The notes: generated from the sequence alone by a model not told the origin. A stretch of DNA of 56,791 nt from Oscillospiraceae bacterium (GCA_016296565.1 JAEDJB010000002.1:1-56791), one strand, 5' to 3'; shown: positions 19,527-28,713, numbered from the stretch's first letter. Numbers and translations are program-made.

Positions 19527-19557
19527 GCGTTACATAGGATTCCAATCTATGTAACGC
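19527..19557 (+). repeat. Perfect 11-bp inverted repeat in the ndoA leader
   Basis: GCGTTACATAG (19527-19537) and CTATGTAACGC (19547-19557) flank a 9-base loop, ending 17 bases before the ndoA ribosome site. It could be a DNA operator or an RNA hairpin. The left arm contains TACAT, the sequence cleaved as UACAU by the B. subtilis EndoA toxin. Confidence 0.85.
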
Positions 19558-19589
19558 AGGAAACTACTTTCCGGCGGAGTGTGAGCTTT

Positions 19590-19955
19590 GTGGACAATAG
19601 CGTAAAACGGGGAGATATCTTTTATGCCGATCTCAGCCCAGTGGTTGGCAGCGAACAGGGGGGCGTGCGCCCGGTGCTCATCGTGCAGAACGACACCGGA
19701 AACCGCCACAGCCCCACTGTCATTGCGGCGGCCATCACCTCCCAGACCGGGAAGGCGAAGCTGCCCACCCACATTGAGCTGGCAGCCCGGCAGTATGGCC
19801 TGCCCAAGGATTCCGTGGTTCTGCTGGAGCAGATCCGCACCCTGGACAAGAAGCGGCTGCGGGAGCACATGGGGCGGGTAGACGGTCCCCTGATGCATCA
19901 GGTGGACGCCGCCATTGCCGTCAGTTTTGGTCTGCATCCGGATACTCTCGTCTGA
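19590..19955 (+). CDS. ndoA: MazF/EndoA-type mRNA interferase
   Basis: A 121-residue PemK/MazF endoribonuclease very close in pattern to B. subtilis NdoA: VKRGDIFYADLSPVVGSEQG, GVRPVLIVQND, SPTVIAAAITSQ, KLPTHIEL, VVLLEQIRTLDKKRL. The conserved Arg and Thr/Ser of the active site region (GSEQGGVRPV and SPTVIAAAIT) are present. GTG 19590 is chosen because it gives the normal N-terminus and follows GGCGGAG; an upstream GTG at 19521 would run through the inverted repeat. No ribbon-helix-helix antitoxin gene fits in the 205 bases after alr, unlike B. subtilis. Confidence 0.88.
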   Translation: MDNSVKRGDIFYADLSPVVGSEQGGVRPVLIVQNDTGNRHSPTVIAAAITSQTGKAKLPTHIELAARQYGLPKDSVVLLEQIRTLDKKRLREHMGRVDGPLMHQVDAAIAVSFGLHPDTLV

Positions 19956-20064
19956 GTCACTGCGGGCATCCCGGCACCCTTCTGCCGGGAAGGCCCGTCC
20001 CGCCCGGCGCTGCCCTGGGGTACATAGGCAGCAGACGCCGGGACCTGTCACGAAAAAACAAAAG

Positions 20065-20093
20065 GACCTCTGCCTTGCGGCAGAGGTCTTTTT
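20065..20093. terminator. Bidirectional terminator between ndoA and the small Cys gene
   Basis: Perfect 10-bp stem (20065-20074 with 20079-20088), TTGC loop, TTTTT on the right and AAAAAACAAAA on the left. Confidence 0.9.
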
Positions 20094-20302
20094 CATAGGG
20101 TAAAGTCCTCGTCCTTCAGCCGGCTGAAATCCGGGGTGATCGGGCGGGGCGGGACCCGCTTGAGGGGGTCATAGCGAAAGGCAGGGCACGCCCCGTCAGG
20201 CTGGGTGATGCCTTTCTTTTTGCAGAGAATGGTGTCCTGCTCCATGGGTTTTCCCCGTTTGCAGTAGGCGCACCTGGGTTCGATGGTTTTGGAAAACAGC
20301 AT
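20093..20302 (-). CDS. Small four-cysteine protein, conserved-looking, unknown function
   Basis: A 69-residue protein with Cys11, Cys14, Cys27 and Cys39 (CAYC, then ILCKKKG, then GACPAFRYDPLKR), a spacing that could hold one zinc. The end FRYDPLKRVPPRP is highly charged. The ATG follows GGAGG by seven bases, and the codon use matches its neighbours, so it is likely a real gene. It lies 33 bases downstream of ylbJ and could share its transcript. No function can be assigned; I recall similar short proteins in Clostridia but cannot name a family. Confidence 0.65.
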   Translation of the reverse strand: MLFSKTIEPRCAYCKRGKPMEQDTILCKKKGITQPDGACPAFRYDPLKRVPPRPITPDFSRLKDEDFTL

Positions 20303-20335
20303 GGGACTTCCTCCCGGACGTAGGATTTGTCCCCA

Positions 20336-21466
20336 TTATACCGGCTTTCCGCCGGCATTTCCACCCCTTTTTTTCGGCAAAAGGGAATAGGCCCCGGACA
20401 AAACCCAGAGGGCCAGCAGCTCCTGGCGGAGCAGGCTGGGAGTCACCAGGGACACCGTGGAGGCCATCACTGGCAGGGAGAGTGGGAAAAGGGACGCGCC
20501 CAAGGCAGTGAGCCCGGCTGACAGCAGTCCCTGGGCCAGCTTCGCCCCCAGGTAGGGCCCGGTCGGAACCCCGGCCTGCCGCCAGTAGGGCAGGGACTGA
20601 CAGTGAACCGACAGCCCGCCCCACCCCAGGAGAAAGGCCGCCAGAGGCAGGGCGGCAGGGGAGGCGATGCCCTCCCGCAGGGCTGCGGTTCCGGTGGAAA
20701 TCTCCATAAGGCCCATGAGCAGGCTGCGGCACAGGGCGGGAGCCTGCTCCCCCGGCAAGAACCCGGCCAGGGTATTCACGAAGAAGGGCAGCAGCCCGGA
20801 GCAGTCTGCCAGGGCGGTGAGGACCGAAAAAAGAATCACATAGGCGCAGACCCCCAGGGTGGAGGAAAAGGCGGCGCTGACGCAGTCCGGCAGCGCCTGA
20901 GACAGAGAAAGACATTTGGGATTGCTGTAAAGGCAGTCCCCTTGCCTATCCTTGGAATCCAGGAAAAAGTGAAGGAGCATCCCCAGCAAAACCGCGGAGA
21001 GCAGGTTGGCACCCAGCAGGAGAAATCCTGCCTCCCGGCAGCCAAACACCCCCACTCCTGCCGCGCCCACAAAAAAGGCCGGGCCGCAGTTGTTGCAGAA
21101 GAGGGACAGCCGCCGGAGCTCTTTGGGGGAGCAGGCATTCCGCTCTGCCAGCTGAGCCAGGGTCCGGGCGCCCACGGGGTAACCGCCCACCAGCCCCAAA
21201 ACCAAGGCGGAGAGCCCCGCGCCGCTGGTTCCAAAGAGGGGAGAGAGCAGCCGCCCCAGGGGGCGGGCGCACAGCTCCGCCAGCCCGGTGGCAATCAGCA
21301 GGGAGGAGAGGACGAAGAAGGGGAAGAGGGAGGGGATAATCAGTTCCGCGCACAGGGTCACCCCCTGCCGCGCCCCCTGGGCGCTCTCCCCAGGAAAGGC
21401 GAAGAGCAGCAGGGCCAGTCCCAGCAGCAGCCCCCCGGTCAGGCGCGTTTGTCCCGGTTTCTTCAC
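20336..21466 (-). CDS. ylbJ: YlbJ-like sporulation integral membrane protein
   Basis: A 376-residue membrane protein with about eight to ten hydrophobic segments. The nucleoside-recognition (Gate) pattern is visible: ELIIPSLFPFFVLSSLLI, then the GLVGGYPVGARTLAQL segment and LFCNNCGPAFFVGAAG. Similar to B. subtilis YlbJ, which is needed for heat-resistant spores. AAGGAGG abuts a GTG at 21475 too closely; GTG 21466 with nine bases spacing (MKKPGQTRL) is the better start. It suggests the host sporulates, in line with cotJ and cwlD later in the window. Confidence 0.8.
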   Translation of the reverse strand: MKKPGQTRLTGGLLLGLALLLFAFPGESAQGARQGVTLCAELIIPSLFPFFVLSSLLIATGLAELCARPLGRLLSPLFGTSGAGLSALVLGLVGGYPVGARTLAQLAERNACSPKELRRLSLFCNNCGPAFFVGAAGVGVFGCREAGFLLLGANLLSAVLLGMLLHFFLDSKDRQGDCLYSNPKCLSLSQALPDCVSAAFSSTLGVCAYVILFSVLTALADCSGLLPFFVNTLAGFLPGEQAPALCRSLLMGLMEISTGTAALREGIASPAALPLAAFLLGWGGLSVHCQSLPYWRQAGVPTGPYLGAKLAQGLLSAGLTALGASLFPLSLPVMASTVSLVTPSLLRQELLALWVLSGAYSLLPKKRGGNAGGKPV

Positions 21467-21541
21467 AGACGCCACCTCCTTGTCCTATACCCTATGCGGG
21501 GAAACGGCCATTCTTTCCTTCCCGTTCCGGAGCCGTCCCGC

Positions 21542-21570
21542 TTGCATGTGGGGGCACATTTCGATATAAT
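21542..21570 (+). promoter_or_regulatory. Promoter of apbE
   Basis: TTGCAT (21542-21547), 17-base spacer, perfect TATAAT (21565-21570). Confidence 0.8.
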
Positions 21571-21602
21571 GAGAGAAACTCGACCAAAGGAAGGAATTTA
21601 CC

Positions 21603-22592
21603 ATGAAGAAAACCCTGTCCCTTCTGCTCTGCTTTCTGCTTTTGCTCTCCGCCGCCGGGTGCGGCCAGGAGGAGGAACTGCCCTCCAAAAGCAACTTCCT
21701 GCTGGACACCCTTGTGACCATTACGCTCTACGACGACAGTGATCCTGCCGTGCTGGAGCTGGCCTTTGACGAGATCGCCCGGCTGGAGGACCTGCTCAGC
21801 GTGGAGAAGGAGGGCAGCGACCTGGACCGCCTGGCCAAAGCCGCCGGGAAGGAGTGGGTGGAGATCGCCCCGGAGACCGAGGAGATCCTCCGCCAGGCCA
21901 AGGAATACTATACCCTTTCCCAGGGGCACTTTGATGTAACCGCCGGGCCTCTCATCGACCTGTGGGGCATTCACAACGGAGAGGGCCATTACCCCACCCA
22001 GGAAGAGCTTGCGGAAGTCCTGCCCCTGATCAGCAGCGATGACCTGCTGGTGGAGGAGGGCCGCGCCTATCTGGTCAGGGAGGGCATGAAAGCCAACCTG
22101 GGCGCCATCGCCAAGGGCTACATTGCCGACAAGGTCAAGGAGCTGATGGTGGAGCAGGGCGTGGAGCGGGCCGTTCTGGACCTGGGGAGAAACGTTCTGC
22201 TCATCGGTGGAAAAAGCCAGGACGCCGGATTTCTCATCGGCGTTCAGGACCCCAGCCAGGAACAGGGAAGTTACCTGGCCACCCTCCAGGTTTCCGGCAA
22301 GAGCATCGTCACCTCCGGCACCTATGAGAGGTACTTCACCTACGACGGAAAAGAATACCACCACATTCTGGACCCCTTCACCGGGTTCCCTGCTGACAAC
22401 GGCCTGACCTCCGTGACCATCCTCTCGGACAGCTCTGTTCAGGGGGACGCCCTGTCCACCACCTGCCTGCTGCTGGGCCTGGAGGATGGGCTGGCCTTGG
22501 TGGAGAGCCTGAAGGGTGTGGAGGCCCTGTTCATCACGGCGGACGGAACCATGACCCGGTCCTCCGGCTTTGCCGACTACGAAGCCAGTTAA
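21603..22592 (+). CDS. apbE: FAD:protein FMN transferase (ApbE lipoprotein)
   Basis: A 329-residue ApbE. A lipoprotein leader ends with lipobox SAAGC (Cys20). The transferase motifs are NFLLDTLVTITLY, FDVTAGPLIDLWGI, NLGAIAKGYIADKV and the HHILDPFTGFPAD to SVQGDALSTTCL region that binds Mg and FAD. It attaches FMN through a phosphoester to Ser/Thr of extracytoplasmic or membrane flavoproteins such as RnfG/NqrC or FMN-binding proteins; no such target is in this window. One detail: the usual LDLGG loop reads LDLGRN here. ATG 21603 follows AAGGAAGG. Confidence 0.92.
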   Translation: MKKTLSLLLCFLLLLSAAGCGQEEELPSKSNFLLDTLVTITLYDDSDPAVLELAFDEIARLEDLLSVEKEGSDLDRLAKAAGKEWVEIAPETEEILRQAKEYYTLSQGHFDVTAGPLIDLWGIHNGEGHYPTQEELAEVLPLISSDDLLVEEGRAYLVREGMKANLGAIAKGYIADKVKELMVEQGVERAVLDLGRNVLLIGGKSQDAGFLIGVQDPSQEQGSYLATLQVSGKSIVTSGTYERYFTYDGKEYHHILDPFTGFPADNGLTSVTILSDSSVQGDALSTTCLLLGLEDGLALVESLKGVEALFITADGTMTRSSGFADYEAS

Positions 22593-22762
22593 GCCAATTT
22601 GCAGGACAGATAGAATAACTATGCAAAAATCAAAGGGAATTTCTGGCTGGAAATTTCTTTCCCGTGGGATGGATCAATCCCGAAAAAATTCTATCTGAAA
22701 TAGTCTGATTTGGTTATTTTGTAAAAATGCACACCTTTCTATTTGTGCGGAATCACAAGAAA

Positions 22763-22801
22763 AGTCGGATTGCTGAAATTATTCAGCGGTCCGGCTTTTT
22801 T
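22763..22801 (+). terminator. Terminator after apbE
   Basis: A long imperfect stem (AGTCGGATTGCTGAA with TTCAGCGGTCCGGCTT) followed by TTTTTT. It lies just upstream of a good gltB promoter, so it most likely ends the apbE transcript. The 170 bases between apbE and this hairpin are AT-rich and show no gene. Confidence 0.8.
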
Positions 22802-22803
22802 CA

Positions 22804-22832
22804 TTGACTTCCCCGGAGCCTGCGAGTAATAT
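22804..22832 (+). promoter_or_regulatory. Promoter of gltBD
   Basis: TTGACT (22804-22809), 17-base spacer, TAATAT (22827-22832), placed between the apbE terminator and the gltB ribosome site AAGGAAGG. Confidence 0.7.
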
Positions 22833-22863
22833 CCCAGATATACCAGGAAAGGAAGGTGCATCT

Positions 22864-25800
22864 ATGGAACGTTCTTCTTGCAGATTATACGACGAACGAT
22901 TCGAACATGATTCCTGTGGGATCGGCGCGGTGGTGAACATCGCCGGCACGCGCTCTTACCGCACGGTAGACAGCGCGTTGAAGATCGTGGAGAAGCTGGA
23001 GCACCGGGCCGGCAAGGACGCCTCCGGGCAGACCGGCGACGGCGTGGGCATTCTCCTTCAGATCTCCCATGCCTTCTTTTCCGCCGCCGCGGCAGAGCAG
23101 GGAATCCGCCTGGAGGGACCGCGAAGCTATGCCGTGGGCATGTTTTTCTTTCCCCAGGACCGGTTCCACCGTAGCCAGCGGAAGAAACTCTTTGAGATTC
23201 TGGTGGAAAAGGACGGGATGGAGTTTTTGGGCTGGCGGCAGGTGCCGGTGAACCCCCAGGTGCTGGGCCAGCGGGCCAGGGACTGCATGCCCGCCATCTG
23301 GCAGGGCTTTATCCGCCGGCCGGAGGAGGCAAAGCAGGACCTGGACTTTGATCGCCGACTGTACATTATCCGCCGGGAGTATGAGCAGTCGGTGCGGGAT
23401 ACCTATGTGGCCTCCCTCAGCTGCCGGACCATTGTCTACAAGGGAATGTTTCTGGTCCACCAGCTGCGGCAGTTCTACGGGGACCTTCAGGACACCCGGT
23501 ATGAAACTGCCATTGCCTTGGTCCACTCCCGGTTTTCCACCAACACCAACCCCAGCTGGGAGCGGGCCCATCCCAACCGCCTGCTCCTGCACAACGGGGA
23601 AATCAACACCATCCGGGGCAACGTCTACCGGATGCTGGCCCGGGAAGAGACCATGAACACGGAAGCCCTGGACAGCGAAATGGAAAAGATCCTGCCGGTG
23701 GTGGACCCCAGCGGGTCGGACTCGGCCATGCTGGACAACACCCTGGAGTTTCTCATGTTCAGCGGCATGGAGCTGCCCAAGGCGGTGATGGTCACCATCC
23801 CGGAGCCCTGGAGCCGCAACCGGGACATGCCCCGGGGCATCCGGGATATGTACCACTACTACGCCACCATGATGGAGCCCTGGGACGGCCCGGCGGCTAT
23901 CCTCTTCTCCGACGGGGACATGGTAGGGGCCTGTCTGGACCGGAACGGCCTGCGCCCGGCCCGGTACTATGAGACCGACGACGGCTTTGTGATCCTTTCC
24001 TCAGAGGTTGGCGTGCTGGATATTCCGCCGGAGCACATCGTGCGGAAGGGCCGCCTTGGTCCCGGCAAGATGCTCTTGGTTGACACCGTTGCCGGAAAGA
24101 TCCAGCGGGACGGGGAAATCAAGGGCCGCTACGCCGCTGCCAACCCCTACGGAGAGTGGCTGGACCGGGAGTTGGTCACCCTGGACGACCTGCCCGCCCC
24201 CAACCGGCGGGTACCCGTCCACGACCAGGCCCTCCGGGACAAGCTGTACACCGTCTTCGGTTACACCTATGAGGACGTGCGCCAGTCCATCCTGCCCATG
24301 GCGAAGGCCGGGCACGAGCCCACCATGTCCATGGGGTCGGACATCCCTCTGGCGGTTCTCTCGGACCAGCAGCAGCCACTGTTCAACTACTTCAAGCAGC
24401 TCTTCGCCCAGGTGACCAACCCGCCCATTGACGCCCTGCGGGAGGAGATCGTCACCGATACCTCAGTGTATGTGGGCTCTGACGGGAATCTTCTCTGCGA
24501 CACCCCGGAAAACTGCCGGGTTCTGCAGCTGAGCAGCCCCATCCTCACCAGCATGGAGCTGCTGAAGCTGAAAAACATGAAGATGCCCGGCCTCCAGGCG
24601 GAGACCGTGTCCCTTCTGTACTTTAAAAATTCCTCCCTGGAGCGGGCCCTGGACCACCTGTTTGTCAGCTGCGACAAGGCATATCGCAATGGCTCCAACG
24701 TGATTATCCTCTCGGACCGGGGGGTGGACGAAAACCATGTGGCCATTCCCTCTCTGCTGGCGGTGTCCGCCCTGGAGCAGCACCTGATCCGCACCAAAAA
24801 GCGCACTGCCGTCTCCGTGGTTCTGGAGAGCGCCGAGCCCCGGGATGTGCACCACTTTGCCGCTCTGCTGGGCTTCGGCGCCCGGGCGGTGAACCCCTAC
24901 CTGGCCCATGAGTGTATCGGGGAGCTCATCGAAAAAGAGCTGCTGGACAAGGATTACTACTCCGCCGTGGAGGATTTCAACAAGGCCATTCTGGACGGAG
25001 TGGTGAGCATCGCCGCGAAAATGGGCATCTCCACCATTCAGTCCTACCAGAGTGCTCAGATCTTTGAGGCGGTGGGTATCAGCCGGGATGTCATTGACCG
25101 CTACTTTACCGGTACCGTCAGCCGGGTTGGCGGCATCGGCCTGGGGGAGATTGAAGAGGGGGTCACCCGGGCACATGACCGGGCCTTTGACCCCATGAAG
25201 CTCACCACCGACCCCACCATCGACGCCGGCGGCATGCACAAGCTCCGCAGCGGAGCCCGGGCAGAGCGCCACCGGTACAATCCTCAGACCATCCTGGCTC
25301 TGCAGAAGGCAGTCCAGAAGGGGAGCTATGAGGACTTCCGGGTCTATACCGATCTGGCCGACCGCCAGGCGGCCACGGACACTCTCCGGGGCCAGCTGGT
25401 CTTCCGGCAGGAGGGTCTGAACCCCATCCCCCTGGAGGAGGTGGAGCCGGTGGAGAGCATCGTCCGCCGGTTCAAAACCGGGGCCATGTCCTATGGCTCC
25501 ATTTCCCAGGAGGCCCACGAATGTCTTGCCGTTGCCATGAACACTCTGGGGGGCAAATCCAACGCCGGAGAAGGGGGCGAGGCGGTGGAGCGCCTTGGGA
25601 CCATTAAAAACTCCGCCATCAAGCAGGTGGCCTCCGGCCGGTTTGGTGTGACCAGCCAGTATCTGGTGAGCGCCTCGGAGATCCAGATCAAAATGGCCCA
25701 GGGGGCCAAGCCCGGCGAGGGCGGCCACCTGCCCGGGAGAAAGGCCTGGCCCTGGATTGCCCGGACCCGGTGCTCCACCCCGGGGGTTCCTCTGATCTCG

Positions 25801-27354
25801 CCGCCGCCCCACCACGATATCTACTCCATTGAGGACCTGGCGGAACTGATCTTTGACCTGAAAAACGCCAACAAGGACGCCTCCATCACCGTAAAGCTGG
25901 TGAGCGAGGCAGGGGTCGGCACCATCGCAGCAGGCGTAGCCAAGGCCGGGGCCCAGACGGTACTGATCTCCGGCTATGACGGCGGCACCGGCGCGGCACC
26001 CAAAAACTCCATCTACAACGCCGGTCTACCCTGGGAGATCGGCCTGGCGGAGGCCCACCAGACCCTGCTGAGCAACGGCCTGCGCACCCGAGTCAAGCTG
26101 GAGGTGGACGGCAAGCTGATGACCGGCCGGGACGTGGCGGTAGCCTGCGCCCTGGGAGCGGAGGAGTTCGGCTTTGCCACCGCGCCCCTGGTGGCCATGG
26201 GCTGCATGATGCTGCGGGTGTGCAGCCTGGACACCTGCGCCATGGGCATTGCCACCCAGGACCCGGAGCTGCGGAAAAACTTCCGGGGCAAGCCGGAATA
26301 TGTCATGAATTTCATGGTTTACATCGCTCAGGAGCTGCGGGAGATTCTGGCCAGCCTGGGCCTGCGCTCCGTGGAGGAGCTGGTGGGGCGGACGGATTTG
26401 CTCCAGACCGCGCCCCAGGCCGCCGGACCCCTGGATATCTCCTCCATTCTGGCCCCGCCGCCGGAGGACGGAGCCGCGGGGTTCCGGCCGGAGGATGTTT
26501 ATGACTTCCACCTGGAGGAGACCGCTGACGAGAGGCAGCTTCTGCCCATTCTGGAGGGGATTCCCTGCGGCACCGTGGAGGTTTCCAGCACCGACCGGGC
26601 CTTCGGCACCATGCTTGGGGCGGAGATCACCCGCCGCTTTGGCACCAGTCTTCCGGAGGACACCTACCGGGTAAAGTGCCGGGGCGGCGCGGGGCAGTCC
26701 TTCGGGGCCTTCCTCCCGGCCGGCTTGACCCTGGAGCTGGAGGGAGACAGCAACGACTACTTCGGCAAGGGCCTCTCTGGCGGAAAGCTGGTAATCTATC
26801 CCAGCCCCGAGAGTACCTTTGACCCGGGAGAAAACGTCATCGTGGGCAACGTGGCTCTTTACGGCGCCACCAGTGGCAAGGCCTTTCTGGGGGGCGTTGC
26901 CGGGGAGCGGTTCTGCGTACGAAACTCCGGAGCCATTGCGGTGGTGGAAGGCGTGGGGGACCACGGCTGCGAGTACATGACCGGCGGCCGGGTGGCTGTC
27001 ATCGGCCGGACCGGCCGGAACTTTGCTGCCGGCATGAGCGGCGGCGTGGTCTACGTGCTGGACATAGCCCATGACCTCTACCGCCGGGTGAACAAGGACA
27101 TGGTCACCGTGGAGCCTCTCGCGGAGAAATACGACATTGCGCAGCTGAAGGAAATGCTCTCGGAGCATCTGGCGGCCACCGGATCTCCCCGGGCTGCTGA
27201 TATTCTGGAGAACTTTGACGCCTTCCTGAAGGACTTTAAAAAGATCATCCCCCGGGACTACAGCAGCATGACCGAGCGCATTGCGGAGTACGAGGCAAAG
27301 GGCCTGACCAGAGAGCAGGCGGAGCTGGAAGCCTTCCTGAAACGAGGTGTGTGA
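22864..27354 (+). CDS. gltB: Glutamate synthase large subunit
   Basis: A 1496-residue GltB. The mature amidotransferase would begin at Cys18 (HDSCGIGAVVN) after a 17-residue propeptide. Next come the glutaminase domain, a central domain, the FMN-binding synthase barrel (GEGGEAVERLGTIKNS, AKPGEGGHLPGRK, ISPPPHHDIYSIEDL, LISGYDGGTGAAP), a 3Fe-4S site with Cys1114, Cys1120 and Cys1125, and the C-terminal GXGXG beta helix. It makes two glutamates from glutamine and 2-oxoglutarate with electrons from GltD. The start at 22864 has a strong ribosome site; the frame is open to 22804 only through the promoter. The usual RHSTPG motif reads RCSTPG. Confidence 0.97.
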   Translation: MERSSCRLYDERFEHDSCGIGAVVNIAGTRSYRTVDSALKIVEKLEHRAGKDASGQTGDGVGILLQISHAFFSAAAAEQGIRLEGPRSYAVGMFFFPQDRFHRSQRKKLFEILVEKDGMEFLGWRQVPVNPQVLGQRARDCMPAIWQGFIRRPEEAKQDLDFDRRLYIIRREYEQSVRDTYVASLSCRTIVYKGMFLVHQLRQFYGDLQDTRYETAIALVHSRFSTNTNPSWERAHPNRLLLHNGEINTIRGNVYRMLAREETMNTEALDSEMEKILPVVDPSGSDSAMLDNTLEFLMFSGMELPKAVMVTIPEPWSRNRDMPRGIRDMYHYYATMMEPWDGPAAILFSDGDMVGACLDRNGLRPARYYETDDGFVILSSEVGVLDIPPEHIVRKGRLGPGKMLLVDTVAGKIQRDGEIKGRYAAANPYGEWLDRELVTLDDLPAPNRRVPVHDQALRDKLYTVFGYTYEDVRQSILPMAKAGHEPTMSMGSDIPLAVLSDQQQPLFNYFKQLFAQVTNPPIDALREEIVTDTSVYVGSDGNLLCDTPENCRVLQLSSPILTSMELLKLKNMKMPGLQAETVSLLYFKNSSLERALDHLFVSCDKAYRNGSNVIILSDRGVDENHVAIPSLLAVSALEQHLIRTKKRTAVSVVLESAEPRDVHHFAALLGFGARAVNPYLAHECIGELIEKELLDKDYYSAVEDFNKAILDGVVSIAAKMGISTIQSYQSAQIFEAVGISRDVIDRYFTGTVSRVGGIGLGEIEEGVTRAHDRAFDPMKLTTDPTIDAGGMHKLRSGARAERHRYNPQTILALQKAVQKGSYEDFRVYTDLADRQAATDTLRGQLVFRQEGLNPIPLEEVEPVESIVRRFKTGAMSYGSISQEAHECLAVAMNTLGGKSNAGEGGEAVERLGTIKNSAIKQVASGRFGVTSQYLVSASEIQIKMAQGAKPGEGGHLPGRKAWPWIARTRCSTPGVPLISPPPHHDIYSIEDLAELIFDLKNANKDASITVKLVSEAGVGTIAAGVAKAGAQTVLISGYDGGTGAAPKNSIYNAGLPWEIGLAEAHQTLLSNGLRTRVKLEVDGKLMTGRDVAVACALGAEEFGFATAPLVAMGCMMLRVCSLDTCAMGIATQDPELRKNFRGKPEYVMNFMVYIAQELREILASLGLRSVEELVGRTDLLQTAPQAAGPLDISSILAPPPEDGAAGFRPEDVYDFHLEETADERQLLPILEGIPCGTVEVSSTDRAFGTMLGAEITRRFGTSLPEDTYRVKCRGGAGQSFGAFLPAGLTLELEGDSNDYFGKGLSGGKLVIYPSPESTFDPGENVIVGNVALYGATSGKAFLGGVAGERFCVRNSGAIAVVEGVGDHGCEYMTGGRVAVIGRTGRNFAAGMSGGVVYVLDIAHDLYRRVNKDMVTVEPLAEKYDIAQLKEMLSEHLAATGSPRAADILENFDAFLKDFKKIIPRDYSSMTERIAEYEAKGLTREQAELEAFLKRGV

Positions 27355-27356
27355 AC

Positions 27357-28700
27357 ATGGGAAAAATCACCGGATTTATGGAGTATGACCGGGCGGAGCG
27401 GCCAGAGCGACCGCCCCTGAACCGGCTGGAGGACGACAAGGAATTCTACGGGAATCTCTCCCAGCGGCAGCGCCGGGAGCAGAGCGGCCGATGCATGGAC
27501 TGCGGCGTGCCCTTCTGCCAGGCAGGCATCCAGTGGGAGGGGGAGCGGCTGGGCTGTCCCCTCCACAACCTGATCCCCGAGTGGAACGAGATGCTCTGGA
27601 TGGGAAACCTGGCCCACGCTTTGTCCCGCCTGCTGAAAACCAATCCCTTCCCGGAGTTTACCGGTCGGGTTTGCCCCGCCTTTTGCGAGCGCGCCTGTCT
27701 CTGCGGCCGGGTGGGGGAGCCGGTCACCGTGCGGGACAACGAGCTGGCCATCATTGAGTACGCCTTTCAGAACGGGCTGATCCAGGCCCGTCCGCCCCAG
27801 CGGCGGTCTGGCCTGCGGGTGGGCATCGTGGGCTCTGGCCCCGCCGGCCTGGCGGCAGCCTACTTTCTCAACCGCCGGGGACATTCGGTCACCGTGCTGG
27901 AGCGGGACCCCCAGCCCGGCGGCCTGCTCACCTACGGCATTCCCTCTATGAAGCTGGACAAGGCAGTGGTCCGTCGAAGGCTGGATTTGATGGAGCAGGA
28001 GGGGATTGTCTTTCACACCGGGGTAAATGTAGGAACCGACATTACCCCGGCAGAGCTGGATGAAAACTTTGACGCCGTCCTCTTTGCCTGCGGCGCCCGG
28101 AAGCCCCGCGTCGTGGAGTACGAAGGGCAGGTGGGCAGCGGCGTCTGCTTCGGCTTGGACTACCTCATCGACGCGGCAAAAAGCGCGGAAATGGAGGCAG
28201 AGCCTCTCTGCTCCGCCCGGGGCAAACGGGTAGCCATCATCGGGGCAGGGGATACCGCCAGCGACTGCGCGGCGGTGGCCATGCGCCAGGGCTGCGCAGA
28301 CCTGACCCAGATTATCCGCAAGCCCGCCTCCTATTATCCCCCCAAGGCCGACTACGCCCGGGAGGAGTCGGAAGCGCGCTTTGGCCGGGACGTGCGCCGG
28401 TTTGAGACAAAAGTCAAGGCGGTCACCTGCAATGAGGACGGGGCGCTCACCGCCATAACCCTCACCACGCCCCAGGGGGAAGAGATTCTGGAGACCGATC
28501 TGCTGCTGGTGGCCTCCGGCTTTTCCGGCTGCGAGGAGGATTCCCTGGCAGCCCGGGAGGGGATGCCCTGCCCGGAGAAGGTCTTTTCCGCCGGGGACAT
28601 GGTCCTGGGGGCCAGCCTGGTGGTCCTGGCCATTGCCGACGGCCGCCGGGCAGCGGCAGAGATTGACAAATGGCTCATGGGATACACAAATATTCAGTAA
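27357..28700 (+). CDS. gltD: Glutamate synthase small subunit
   Basis: A 447-residue GltD, the FAD- and NAD(P)H-binding electron-input subunit. The N-terminal 4Fe-4S region has Cys46, Cys49, Cys54 and Cys67 (GRCMDCGVPFC, then CPLHNLIPEWNEM) and a second set from Cys106 (CPAFCERACLC). The FAD motif is GIVGSGPAGLAAAYFL, and the NAD(P)H motif is GAGDTASDC. ATG 27357 gives the standard start MGKITGFMEYDR; a GTG at 27351 overlapping the gltB stop is also possible. Cotranscribed with gltB. Confidence 0.96.
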   Translation: MGKITGFMEYDRAERPERPPLNRLEDDKEFYGNLSQRQRREQSGRCMDCGVPFCQAGIQWEGERLGCPLHNLIPEWNEMLWMGNLAHALSRLLKTNPFPEFTGRVCPAFCERACLCGRVGEPVTVRDNELAIIEYAFQNGLIQARPPQRRSGLRVGIVGSGPAGLAAAYFLNRRGHSVTVLERDPQPGGLLTYGIPSMKLDKAVVRRRLDLMEQEGIVFHTGVNVGTDITPAELDENFDAVLFACGARKPRVVEYEGQVGSGVCFGLDYLIDAAKSAEMEAEPLCSARGKRVAIIGAGDTASDCAAVAMRQGCADLTQIIRKPASYYPPKADYAREESEARFGRDVRRFETKVKAVTCNEDGALTAITLTTPQGEEILETDLLLVASGFSGCEEDSLAAREGMPCPEKVFSAGDMVLGASLVVLAIADGRRAAAEIDKWLMGYTNIQ

Positions 28701-28713
28701 ATATGCAGTACCA

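Noticed and set aside
21467..21560. Sigma-E type promoter upstream of ylbJ
   Set aside because: A CATAGGGT-like -10 is visible on the minus strand, but the -35 and spacing do not fit well enough to report.
22763..22801. gltB leader attenuator or glutamine riboswitch
   Set aside because: A good promoter (22804-22832) starts after the hairpin, so the hairpin ends apbE. No glnA-type or other riboswitch core was seen.
24463..25815. 450-codon open frame antisense to gltB
   Set aside because: Shadow of gltB; no start signal and no recognisable domain.
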